Shown here piece by piece: positions 51,007 to 59,190 of a stretch of DNA of 64,000 nucleotides. The stretch is from Flavobacteriia bacterium. Lineage in GTDB: Bacteria; Bacteroidota; Bacteroidia; Flavobacteriales; Flavobacteriaceae. The position numbers and the translations under genes are program-made. The stretch is taken from the NCBI GenBank assembly GCA_011391075.1, contig JAABRF010000004.1, forward strand, positions 1-64,000, read 5' to 3'. The notes beneath the pieces are model-generated. The model saw only the letters and a list, made by a program, of their open reading frames with translations, did no database searches and had not been told where the DNA came from. Positions within the stretch are counted from its first letter, which is position 1, and each line of letters begins with the position of its first letter.

Positions 51007-52875
51007 ATGAACTTAGTATCCATAGAAAACGTACATAAATCATTTGGAGAACGTGTAATTCTTCATGATATCTCATTTGGAATCAATAAAGACCAAAAAA
51101 TTGCATTTGTTGCTAAAAACGGAACCGGAAAAACCACTTTGCTGAACATAATTGCAGGGAAAGATAGTGCTGATATTGGACAAGTGGTATTCAGAAAAGG
51201 TCTCAAAGTGGCTTATTTATCCCAAAAGATGGATTTAACTCTAGATTTAACCGTTGAAGAAAGTATTTTCAACGCGGACAATCCTATTTTAAAAATTATT
51301 GAAGCTTATGAGCACGCTTTGGAACATCCAGAAGATTCCGAACGTTATCAAAAGGCTTTTGACGAAATGGAATTGCATCATGCATGGGATTTTGAAACCC
51401 AGTACAAACAGATTTTATTCAAATTGAAGTTGGAAAATCTGCATCAAAAGGTAAGTGAGTTATCGGGTGGACAACAAAAAAGATTGGGTTTGGCGATTTG
51501 TTTGCTGATGAATCCCGATTTGTTGATTTTAGATGAACCTACCAATCATTTGGATTTGGAAATGATTGAATGGTTGGAAACATACTTACAGAAAACAAAA
51601 CTCACTTTATTCATGGTTACTCACGACCGATATTTTTTGGAGCGTGTTTGTAATGATATTGTGGAATTGGACGAAGGAATTATCTATCGCTACACGGGAA
51701 ACTATTCTTATTTTTTAGAAAAAAAAGAAGCCAGACTTGCCATTGAACAAGCTACTGTTGATAAAGCCAAAAATCTATATGTAAAAGAATTGGATTGGAT
51801 GCGTAGAATGCCTCAAGCGAGAACGACCAAATCTAAATCTAGAATTGATGCTTTTTATAAAACAGAAGAAGTTGCCAAAAGTCGTAGAAAGGAACATCAG
51901 GTTCAATTGGAAATCAATATGGAACGATTGGGAAGTAAAGTGGTTGAGTTGCATAAAGTTTCCAAATCCTTTGGTGAAAATACCATATTGAAGAGTTTTG
52001 AATATGTGTTTCAACGGGAAGACCGAGTTGGAATTATTGGTAATAATGGAAGTGGAAAAAGTACTTTACTAAACCTCATCACAGGAAGTTTGAAACCCGA
52101 TTCAGGGAAAATAATTATTGGAGACACGGTTAAAATGGGTTATTATACCCAAGAAGGCATCGTAATCAAACCAGGACAAAAAGTATTGGAAGTCATTCGC
52201 GAATTTGGAGAGTATATTCCATTGACTAAAGGTAGGACTTTGAGTGCCGGTAGTTTGTTGGAAAAGTTTTTGTTTGATCGCAAGCAACAATATGATTTTG
52301 TTGAAAAACTGAGTGGCGGAGAATTAAAGAGGTTATTTTTATGTACCGTATTGATTCAAAATCCCAATTTTTTAATTTTGGACGAACCTACGAACGATTT
52401 GGATATTATTACCCTAAATGTTTTAGAAGACTTTTTATTGGATTATCCCGGGACATTAGTTGTCGTATCGCATGATCGATATTTTATGGATAAAATAGTA
52501 GACCATTTATTTGTTTTGAAAGATGGTATCGTTAAGGATTTCCCTGGAAATTACAGTGATTACAGAGATTTTGAAATGTTTACAGAAGAACAAAAAAGAG
52601 AAGATAAATCAGAAATAGCATCCTTTGCAAAAGCTTCTGATGAAGGAAATGCTAAAAAAGTCAAGTTGAGTTATCATGAAAAGAAAGAATTTGAGCAGAT
52701 TGAAAAGGATATTGCAAAATTAAACTTAGAAAAAGCCAAAATTGAATCTGATTTTGTTGAAGCTCGCATTCCGGAAGATCAAATGTATGCCATGGGTAAG
52801 AAATTGGAAGAGATTATTGCTCAAATCAACCAAAAGGAAGAACGATGGTTGGATTTGAGTTTGAAAATGGAATGA
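51007..52875 (+). CDS. ABC-F family ATPase (Uup-like)
   Basis: The 622-residue protein has two ABC nucleotide-binding domains and no transmembrane part. Walker A motifs are KNGTGKTTLL near residue 37 and GNNGSGKSTLL near 345; signature motifs are LSGGQQKR and LSGGELKR; Walker B is LLILDEPTNHLD and FLILDEPTNDLD. A linker (about 240-310) and a C-terminal coiled coil (about 550-622, with EFEQIEKDIAKLNLEKAKIE split by short breaks) match the Uup subgroup. ABC-F proteins act on the ribosome or on DNA-related processes. Length is typical. The gene follows the repeat island. Confidence 0.93.
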   Translation: MNLVSIENVHKSFGERVILHDISFGINKDQKIAFVAKNGTGKTTLLNIIAGKDSADIGQVVFRKGLKVAYLSQKMDLTLDLTVEESIFNADNPILKIIEAYEHALEHPEDSERYQKAFDEMELHHAWDFETQYKQILFKLKLENLHQKVSELSGGQQKRLGLAICLLMNPDLLILDEPTNHLDLEMIEWLETYLQKTKLTLFMVTHDRYFLERVCNDIVELDEGIIYRYTGNYSYFLEKKEARLAIEQATVDKAKNLYVKELDWMRRMPQARTTKSKSRIDAFYKTEEVAKSRRKEHQVQLEINMERLGSKVVELHKVSKSFGENTILKSFEYVFQREDRVGIIGNNGSGKSTLLNLITGSLKPDSGKIIIGDTVKMGYYTQEGIVIKPGQKVLEVIREFGEYIPLTKGRTLSAGSLLEKFLFDRKQQYDFVEKLSGGELKRLFLCTVLIQNPNFLILDEPTNDLDIITLNVLEDFLLDYPGTLVVVSHDRYFMDKIVDHLFVLKDGIVKDFPGNYSDYRDFEMFTEEQKREDKSEIASFAKASDEGNAKKVKLSYHEKKEFEQIEKDIAKLNLEKAKIESDFVEARIPEDQMYAMGKKLEEIIAQINQKEERWLDLSLKME

Positions 52876-53131
52876 TTTTGAATTTTTTTGTTCAATAAGT
52901 TTTGAAATTATCGATTCTATTCGTTAAAAGTAAAGCAATTTTGAAGCAACTGAAAAACTAATAAGCAATAAAAAAAGTACAATTATTTACACATAAAAAT
53001 AATATTTCTATATTTGTAAAAAAATTGAAATTGACCCAGCAAATACTATAAATCATCTCCAAGAACATGGAAGATTGATAAAGCTATGAATATTTAAAAT
53101 TAATTTAATTAACTTAAACATTAACTGAGAT
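52876..53131 (+). promoter_or_regulatory. recA upstream region with -7 element
   Basis: TATATTTG at 53009-53016 fully matches TAnnTTTG and gives a leader of about 110 nt before recA. No LexA-like dyad is obvious. The rest shows nothing further. Confidence 0.45.
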
Positions 53132-54139
53132 ATGTCAACAGATGCCGAAAAAACAGCCAAACTGAAAGCCCTTCAACTTACATTAGACAAATTAGACAAA
53201 ACGTATGGTAAAGGTACCGTCATGAAAATGGGGGATCAAGCTATAGATGAAATAGAATCCATTCCAACCGGTTCTTTGGGCCTTGACATCGCTTTGGGTG
53301 TAGGAGGTTATCCACGCGGAAGAGTGGTAGAAATTTTTGGTCCGGAATCTTCAGGAAAAACCACACTTACGCTTCATGCCATGGCTGAAGTTCAAAAACA
53401 AGGTGGTATAGCTGCATTTATCGATGCGGAACATGCTTTTGACCGAACATATGCGCAAAATTTGGGTGTGGATATCGATAATTTGATTATCTCTCAACCC
53501 GATCACGGTGAACAAGCCCTAGAAATTGCCGATAATTTGATTCGTTCTGGCGCTATTGACTTGGTCATTATTGACTCGGTTGCGGCTTTGACTCCCAAAA
53601 GCGAAATTGAAGGAGAAATGGGTGACAGTAAAATGGGATTGCATGCCCGTTTGATGTCACAAGCGCTTAGAAAATTGACAGGCGCTATTCACAAAACCAA
53701 TTGTACCGTTATTTTCATCAATCAATTGCGTGAAAAAATTGGGGTCATGTTTGGAAATCCGGAAACCACTACAGGTGGAAATGCCTTGAAGTTTTATGCT
53801 TCCATCCGATTGGATATACGCAAAGGAACTCAAATCAAAGATGGAGATACTTCGATGGGAAATAGAACGAAGGTGAAAGTAGTAAAAAACAAAGTGGCAC
53901 CACCTTTTAAAATCGCCGAATTTGATGTGCTTTACGGCGAAGGAATTTCCAAAATTGGGGAAATTATCGATTTAGGAGTCGAGTATAACATCATCAACAA
54001 AAGTGGTTCTTGGTTTAGTTATGGCGAAACCAAATTGGGTCAAGGACGCGATGGCGTAAAGAAAATATTACAAGATAATCCTGAATTGGCAGAAGAATTG
54101 GAAGGAAAGATTAAAGCTGAGATTATTAAAGGGAAATAA
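53132..54139 (+). CDS. recA: Recombinase RecA
   Basis: The 335-residue protein is RecA, the strand-exchange protein of homologous recombination and SOS activator. Walker A is [10 protein letters not shown] near residue 70, Walker B is [10 protein letters not shown] near residue 145, and the DNA-binding loops L1 and L2 are at [20 protein letters not shown] and [18 protein letters not shown]. The length is normal, with a short C-terminal domain. A terminator follows. Confidence 0.98.
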   Translation: MSTDAEKTAKLKALQLTLDKLDKTYGKGTVMKMGDQAIDEIESIPTGSLGLDIALGVGGYPRGRVVEIFGPESSGKTTLTLHAMAEVQKQGGIAAFIDAEHAFDRTYAQNLGVDIDNLIISQPDHGEQALEIADNLIRSGAIDLVIIDSVAALTPKSEIEGEMGDSKMGLHARLMSQALRKLTGAIHKTNCTVIFINQLREKIGVMFGNPETTTGGNALKFYASIRLDIRKGTQIKDGDTSMGNRTKVKVVKNKVAPPFKIAEFDVLYGEGISKIGEIIDLGVEYNIINKSGSWFSYGETKLGQGRDGVKKILQDNPELAEELEGKIKAEIIKGK

Positions 54140-54168
54140 TATATAAAAGTCGTTTGTATGAATTAATG

Positions 54169-54206
54169 AACCCCGAGGAGTTAAAAACTTTCGGGGTTTA
54201 TTTTTT
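54169..54206 (+). terminator. Terminator of recA
   Basis: AACCCCGA (54169-54176) pairs with TCGGGGTT (54191-54198), then a T-rich tail. Confidence 0.88.
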
Positions 54207-54329
54207 AAATTAGTTATTTCTGTAGAAATTTTATTTTTAAACAAATGACTAAAACCTGTTTTAATATACTATTATATAACTTTTTTCTAACTTCTAAGCA
54301 CTTAACTAGTGGAAAACTTCTAACTTTTC

Positions 54330-54337
54330 TATCTTTG
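54330..54337 (+). promoter_or_regulatory. -7 element of the U32 peptidase gene
   Basis: TATCTTTG fully matches TAnnTTTG, 26 bp before ATG 54364. Confidence 0.55.
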
Positions 54338-54363
54338 CCCCCTAAAAACTACAATTTAAACTT

Positions 54364-55677
54364 ATGACTACTACCGGAAAAATAGAACTCATGGCACCTG
54401 CCGGAAGTTTTGAATCCTTACAAGCTGCTTTAGACAATGGAGCAGATTCTGTATATTTTGGCGTCGAACAACTCAATATGCGGGCACAAGCTTCTATCAA
54501 TTTTACACTCGATGATCTACCCGAAATTGCCAAACGTTGTAAAGCCAAAAACGTCCGAACGTATCTCACACTCAATACCATCATTTACGACCATGATTTA
54601 AGTATCATCAAAAAGCTGTTGGATCGTGCTAAAAAAGCCGGAATAACTGCTGTGATTGTGATGGACCAAGCAGTGATTTCTTACGCGCGCAGTATAGGAA
54701 TGGAAGTGCATATTTCGACCCAAATTAATATTACCAATATTGAAACCCTAAAATTCTATGCATTATTTGCCGATACCGTAGTGTTGAGTAGAGAATTGAG
54801 TTTGGGACAGATTAAAAAAATTGCCGAACAGGTCAAAAAACAAGAAGTTAAAGGGCCTTCCGGAAATTTGGTTGAAATTGAAGTTTTCGGTCATGGTGCT
54901 TTGTGTATGGCTGTTTCCGGAAAATGTTACATGAGCTTACACACTTTTAATTCAAGTGCCAATCGTGGTGCTTGTAAACAAAATTGTCGGAAACCTTATA
55001 CGGTTATTGACAAAGAAAGTGGTGTGGAGTTGGAAATTGACAATGAATACATTATGTCGCCAAAAGATTTGTGTACCATTGATTTTTTAGATGAATTGGT
55101 TGATGCCGGAGTAAGTGTGTTAAAAATTGAAGGCCGCGGTCGTGCACCCGAATATGTAGCCAAAACCATCAAAGCTTATAGGGAAGCCATTGATTCCGTA
55201 GCCGATGGAACCTATTCAACTGAAAAAGTTGATGTTTGGATGGATGAATTGGAAAAGGTGTATAACCGAGGTTTTTGGGGTGGTTATTATCTTGGTAAAA
55301 AGTTGGGTGAATGGAGCAAGACTCCTGGAAGTCAGGCTACGCAAAAGAAAGTTTTTATTGGAATAGGTAAACACTATTTTCCCAAAGCCAAAATCGGGGA
55401 GTTTTTAATTCAAGCATTTGATATCAATATTGGTGATACCATTTTGGTAACCGGACCATCAACCGGTGCTCAGGAAATGTTGGTAACCGAAATGTTTGTC
55501 AATGACATTAAAAGCGAATCGGCTACCAAAGGAGATACGGTCACATTTCCATTGCCCTTTAGAATACGTTTATCAGATAAATTGTATAAGATTGTCAAAA
55601 CCGAGTATGCCGATAATGATTCAGTAAAATCTAACGAGCTTGATGAATTACCTATTTTATCGGGTCAACAGATATAA
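54364..55677 (+). CDS. U32-family peptidase-like protein (TrhP/RlhA-type)
   Basis: The 437-residue protein belongs to the U32 family. It starts with MAPAGSFESLQAALDNGADSVYFG-type sequence (split here at about residue 11), has the signature EVFGHGALCMAVSGKCYMS near residue 178, and a cysteine cluster in the ALCMAVSGKC and RGACKQNCRKPY segments. Several U32 members work in RNA hydroxylation (TrhP for tRNA, RlhA for rRNA) through an iron-sulfur-like Cys cluster and prephenate; classic peptidase activity is doubtful. This member is close to TrhP in length. The radical SAM/ferredoxin pair follows on the same strand after 117 bp, but a common role is not shown. Confidence 0.88.
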   Translation: MTTTGKIELMAPAGSFESLQAALDNGADSVYFGVEQLNMRAQASINFTLDDLPEIAKRCKAKNVRTYLTLNTIIYDHDLSIIKKLLDRAKKAGITAVIVMDQAVISYARSIGMEVHISTQINITNIETLKFYALFADTVVLSRELSLGQIKKIAEQVKKQEVKGPSGNLVEIEVFGHGALCMAVSGKCYMSLHTFNSSANRGACKQNCRKPYTVIDKESGVELEIDNEYIMSPKDLCTIDFLDELVDAGVSVLKIEGRGRAPEYVAKTIKAYREAIDSVADGTYSTEKVDVWMDELEKVYNRGFWGGYYLGKKLGEWSKTPGSQATQKKVFIGIGKHYFPKAKIGEFLIQAFDINIGDTILVTGPSTGAQEMLVTEMFVNDIKSESATKGDTVTFPLPFRIRLSDKLYKIVKTEYADNDSVKSNELDELPILSGQQI

Positions 55678-55794
55678 CGGCAAGTGCTGTATTGTGGAGC
55701 GAAAGTTTTTTAAAGAAAAAAATTTGAGCAGTTAATATTTAAAAACGAAAACATCAAAAAGCCTAGAACATATCTTTTACTAAAGCTAAACAGT

Positions 55795-56775
55795 TTGATT
55801 AAGAATCATAGACTTAAATTTATAGGGTTGTGGTTGTTACATACTTTTAATAAGCGGTATTTGTCTGTGAATTTTGATCCGGTCAATGCTTGTAATCTGA
55901 AATGTAAAATGTGTTATTTTACAGATGAACAATACGTCCAAAAACTGAAAGGGGTTTTTGATAAAGAAGATTTGGCTTTGTGGGCGCAACGCATTTTGCC
56001 TCGAGCTTTAAAACTTCAAGTGGGATGTGGAACAGAACCTACTTTGTACAAGCATTTGGACGCTGTTTTTGTTTTGGCTCAACAATACAAAATCCCTCAC
56101 ATTTCACTGACTACCAATGCCAATCTATTGGAAAAAGAGTCCTTGGAAAAGTGGATTCAAAAAGGATTGAATGAAATCATTGTTTCATTACATGGTGTAT
56201 ATCAAAACTCGTATGAGTTTTTCATGGGAAAAGGGGATTATGAAAGGTTTAATACGTCGCTTCGTATCATCACCGAGTTGAAGCAAGTATATCCTCATCT
56301 CACCTTACGAATCAACTACACTTTTAATGAAGATAATTTTTTAGAACTTCGTGATTTCTTCAAAGTTTTTGGCTCTTATTCCATTGATATTATTCAATTG
56401 AGACCTATTCGCAAATTGGGTGAAACGGAATATCACAATTTTAAATTGGATCAAATATTTCCCATATATAAAGAAATTTTAGAAGGGTTTAAAATACAAT
56501 CCAAAGCCCGAAAAATCACTTTGATTGCTACCGATCAAATTGATAAATTACAGAATCGAAACAACGATGAAAGTTTGATTTTCCAATATACCTATTGTTA
56601 TATTTCACCAACTGCCTTTTGGCATCCAGATTTCAAATGGAGAACCGAAAGTTTTAATGCCTATTGTAAGAAAACAGGCTGGGGAAAACAAATATTTAGT
56701 AATATATTTAAGTCAAAGGCTAAAATGAAATCTTTGCAAAGTGAACATTTGAACTATGATATTGATTTAAATTAA
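55795..56775 (+). CDS. Radical SAM protein paired with a ferredoxin
   Basis: The 326-residue protein has the radical SAM cluster motif CNLKCKMC near residue 35 (CX3CX2C), a SAM-binding region (VGCGTEPTLYKHLD with GxEP at about 77-90) and a TIM-barrel-like pattern (ISLTTNANLLEKE, EIIVSLHG, LRINYTFNEDN). The C-terminal 70 residues have YTYCYISPTAFWHPD and two isolated cysteines, with no full SPASM or Twitch cluster. The start is TTG 55795; no ATG lies before the cysteine motif. A 76-residue ferredoxin gene follows 15 bp later and probably supplies electrons. The product is unknown. Nothing nearby encodes a precursor peptide. Confidence 0.85.
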   Translation: MIKNHRLKFIGLWLLHTFNKRYLSVNFDPVNACNLKCKMCYFTDEQYVQKLKGVFDKEDLALWAQRILPRALKLQVGCGTEPTLYKHLDAVFVLAQQYKIPHISLTTNANLLEKESLEKWIQKGLNEIIVSLHGVYQNSYEFFMGKGDYERFNTSLRIITELKQVYPHLTLRINYTFNEDNFLELRDFFKVFGSYSIDIIQLRPIRKLGETEYHNFKLDQIFPIYKEILEGFKIQSKARKITLIATDQIDKLQNRNNDESLIFQYTYCYISPTAFWHPDFKWRTESFNAYCKKTGWGKQIFSNIFKSKAKMKSLQSEHLNYDIDLN

Positions 56776-56790
56776 AAGTTTAATAAATTA

Positions 56791-57021
56791 ATGTTAATCA
56801 TCTCATTACAAAGAGGAAAATGTATTGGTTGTAATTTCTGTCAAGAAGTTGCCCCCGAACAATTTCGCATGTCTAAGAAAGATGGAAAAGCAGTTTTACT
56901 CAATGCACGTGACCGAAAAGGATTTCACACGGTTAAGTTGCATGATGAATCCTTTTTTGAAGCCAATCAAAAAGCGCAGGAGAGTTGTCCTTCCAAAATC
57001 ATACAAGTGAAAATCATTTGA
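56791..57021 (+). CDS. Small [4Fe-4S] ferredoxin
   Basis: The 76-residue protein has one [4Fe-4S] site: CIGCNFC near residue 11 (CX2CX2C) with the remote cysteine in SCPSKII near residue 68, the pattern of single-cluster ferredoxins. The size and position 15 bp after the radical SAM gene suggest that it donates electrons to that enzyme. A frame in another phase (56825) is a shadow. Confidence 0.88.
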   Translation: MLIISLQRGKCIGCNFCQEVAPEQFRMSKKDGKAVLLNARDRKGFHTVKLHDESFFEANQKAQESCPSKIIQVKII

Positions 57022-57155
57022 TAATTTTACTACTTGATTTAAATTCATTACTTTTGAAAACTGCTAGTTGCGTTTTTGAATATTTGTAATTGGTGGATAA
57101 AATAATCAAAGTTAGGATTACACAGTCTTTTGACCGAAAAATGAATGAATAGAGA

Positions 57156-57191
57156 CTTTTAACTTTTAACTTTTAACTTTTTAACTTAAAA
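57156..57191 (+). repeat. Tandem heptamer CTTTTAA, three perfect copies plus variants
   Basis: CTTTTAA at 57156, 57163 and 57170, then CTTTTTAA (57177-57184) and CTTAAAA (57185-57191), ending 1 bp before ATG 57193. Confidence 0.85.
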
Positions 57192-57192
57192 G

Positions 57193-58593
57193 ATGGGTTG
57201 TACCAATTGTAATACTGAATCAGATATAAAAACTTTGCCGGGTGGTTGCCAAAACCACGGAAGTTGTGGAACTTTGAGTTGTGATAAGAAAAGCGTTTTT
57301 GATTGGTTGGGTAATATGAAACTACCCACACATCAAACCCCTTTCGAAATATATGAAGTAAGGTTTAAAAATGGGCGTAAGGAGTACTTTCGCAACATCA
57401 ATAATCTAAATTTGTGCATGGGTGAAGCCGTTGCTGTAGAAGGTAATCCCGGACATGATATTGGATCTGTTTCTCTATCGGGGGAATTGGTGAAAGTTCA
57501 AATGCAAAAGAGAAAGATTGCACACGATAGTGATGAAGTAAAAAAAATATACCGCAAGGCATCTCAAAGCGATATAGATATTTGGCAAACGGCTCGCAGT
57601 AAAGAAGCCGAAACCCAGAAGGAAGCCCGAATCATCATTGAGAAGCTCAAATTACAGATGAAACTTTCAGATGTTGAATATCAAGGTGATGGAAAAAAGG
57701 CTGTTTTTTATTATACAGCCGAAACTCGGATTGATTTTAGACAATTGATTAAAGATTTGGCTAGCAAATTCTCTATTCGAATTGAAATGAAACAAGTCGA
57801 TTATAGAAATGAAGCTGCTCGATTAGGAGGCATAGGTTCGTGTGGAAGAGAATTGTGTTGTTCTACTTGGCTCACTGATTTTAGAAAAGTAAATACCAAT
57901 GCGGCCAGATATCAACAACTTTCTTTGAGCCCACAAAAACTGCAAGGCCAGTGCGGAAGATTAAAGTGTTGCTTGAACTATGAATTGGATTCATATATGG
58001 ATGCTTTAAAGGATTTCCCCAATACAGAAGTTCCATTAGAAACCGAAAAAGGGACAGCGTATTTCATCAAGATGGATATTTTCAAAGAAACCTTATGGTA
58101 TGCCTACAACAATAATGAGGATTTCAAATGGTATAGTTTGAATGTAAATCAAGTAAATGAAATAGTTTCTCAAAACAAAATTGGGAAAAAAGCCAAGTCC
58201 CTTTCCGAATTTGAAATAGTTGAGGCAGTTGCCAGTTCTGGATTTGAAAATGTGGTTGGAGAGGAAAGTTTAACCCGATTTGACAGACCCAAAAACAAGA
58301 AAAACAAGAAAAAGAACAAAAACAACCCCAATAAAAATCCACAAGGAACACCGGTTCATAATCAAGTTAAGAATCCATCAAATTCTAATGATAATCAACC
58401 AAGATTACCTAGAGAGCAAGAAAATAGTAGCCCAAAAGTATTGATTAAAAAATCGGATCAACAGACTCCAATCGTTCAAGAAAATAATACAGATCAAACT
58501 GTTAAAAAGGAAGGAAACTCCAAGCCAAAGAAGTTCAATCGTTCTAAAAAGAAAAATAAACCCAATCAGTCAAATAATGAAGCCAATACATAA
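57193..58593 (+). CDS. PSP1 domain protein (RicT/YaaT-like)
   Basis: The 466-residue protein has a PSP1 C-terminal-type domain at about 85-275, with the conserved cysteine segments GSCGRELCCSTWL and QGQCGRLKCCLNYELDSYM. RicT proteins of Bacillus form an iron-sulfur-containing complex with RicA and RicF that tunes mRNA cleavage and sporulation; the role in Bacteroidota is not set. An extra N-terminal cysteine-rich leader (GCTNCN, CQNHGSCGTLSC) precedes it, and the C-terminal 100 residues are low-complexity K/N/Q/P-rich and disordered, with potential RNA binding. The 3' end overlaps gldH by 17 bp, so the two are translationally coupled. Confidence 0.87.
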   Translation: MGCTNCNTESDIKTLPGGCQNHGSCGTLSCDKKSVFDWLGNMKLPTHQTPFEIYEVRFKNGRKEYFRNINNLNLCMGEAVAVEGNPGHDIGSVSLSGELVKVQMQKRKIAHDSDEVKKIYRKASQSDIDIWQTARSKEAETQKEARIIIEKLKLQMKLSDVEYQGDGKKAVFYYTAETRIDFRQLIKDLASKFSIRIEMKQVDYRNEAARLGGIGSCGRELCCSTWLTDFRKVNTNAARYQQLSLSPQKLQGQCGRLKCCLNYELDSYMDALKDFPNTEVPLETEKGTAYFIKMDIFKETLWYAYNNNEDFKWYSLNVNQVNEIVSQNKIGKKAKSLSEFEIVEAVASSGFENVVGEESLTRFDRPKNKKNKKKNKNNPNKNPQGTPVHNQVKNPSNSNDNQPRLPREQENSSPKVLIKKSDQQTPIVQENNTDQTVKKEGNSKPKKFNRSKKKNKPNQSNNEANT

Positions 58594-59068
58594 AATAGGT
58601 TTTTTGATATTTTTTATTGGAGTATTGCAATCCTGCAAACAAGACGTGGTTTTTAATCAATATGAATCTTTGGATAAAGCGCAATGGCCCAATGGACAAG
58701 TAGTTGCCATTGAAATCCCGATAAAGGATACCGTTTCGTTTTACAATCTCTATATCAATTTGAGAAATACAAAAGATTACCCTTATAGTAATCTTTATTT
58801 GATTGCTCGAATGTCCTTTCCTGACAACAAACAAGTTACCGACACTTTGGAATACGAAATGACTGATTCTAAAGGAAATTTTTTAGGAAGTGGCTTTTCT
58901 GAATTGAAAGAAAATAAATTGTTTTACAAAGAAAAAATCAGATTTGCCAAACCAGGGAATTACTTGTTTGAAGTCAAACAAGCCATGCGTAAACGCAATG
59001 AAATTGAAGCCATCGATCCTTTACTTGGTGTTTCGGATGTGGGTATAAGCGTTGAAATTGCTAAATAA
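58577..59068 (+). CDS. gldH: Gliding motility lipoprotein GldH
   Basis: The 163-residue protein is GldH, a lipoprotein needed for gliding motility and chitin use in Flavobacterium johnsoniae. It has a lipoprotein signal with lipobox LQSC (Cys near residue 20) and the family segments PIKDTVSFYNLYINLRNTKDYPYSNL and YEMTDSKGNFLGSGFSELKEN. It overlaps the PSP1 gene by 17 bp and is followed by a class A PBP gene, the neighbourhood of gldH in many flavobacteria. The start ATG 58577 lies within the end of the previous gene. Confidence 0.92.
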   Translation: MKPIHKIGFLIFFIGVLQSCKQDVVFNQYESLDKAQWPNGQVVAIEIPIKDTVSFYNLYINLRNTKDYPYSNLYLIARMSFPDNKQVTDTLEYEMTDSKGNFLGSGFSELKENKLFYKEKIRFAKPGNYLFEVKQAMRKRNEIEAIDPLLGVSDVGISVEIAK

Positions 59069-59143
59069 ACTATTTTGCAAATAAATTGATATAGTCTATT
59101 AATTCTTAACTTTTTATAAGGTTTTTTCAACCTTGAAAATTAC

Positions 59144-59151
59144 TATTTTTG
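59144..59151 (+). promoter_or_regulatory. -7 element of the class A PBP gene
   Basis: TATTTTTG fully matches TAnnTTTG. It lies upstream of ATG 59191 and would exclude a start at 59149. Confidence 0.5.
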
Positions 59152-59190
59152 CATCCAATCAAGTCTCTAATCTTTCAATATTGTACAATT

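Noticed and set aside
53101-53125. A Pho-type repeat upstream of recA
   Set aside because: TTAAC occurs at 53109 and 53121, a 12-bp step, with no phosphate-related context.
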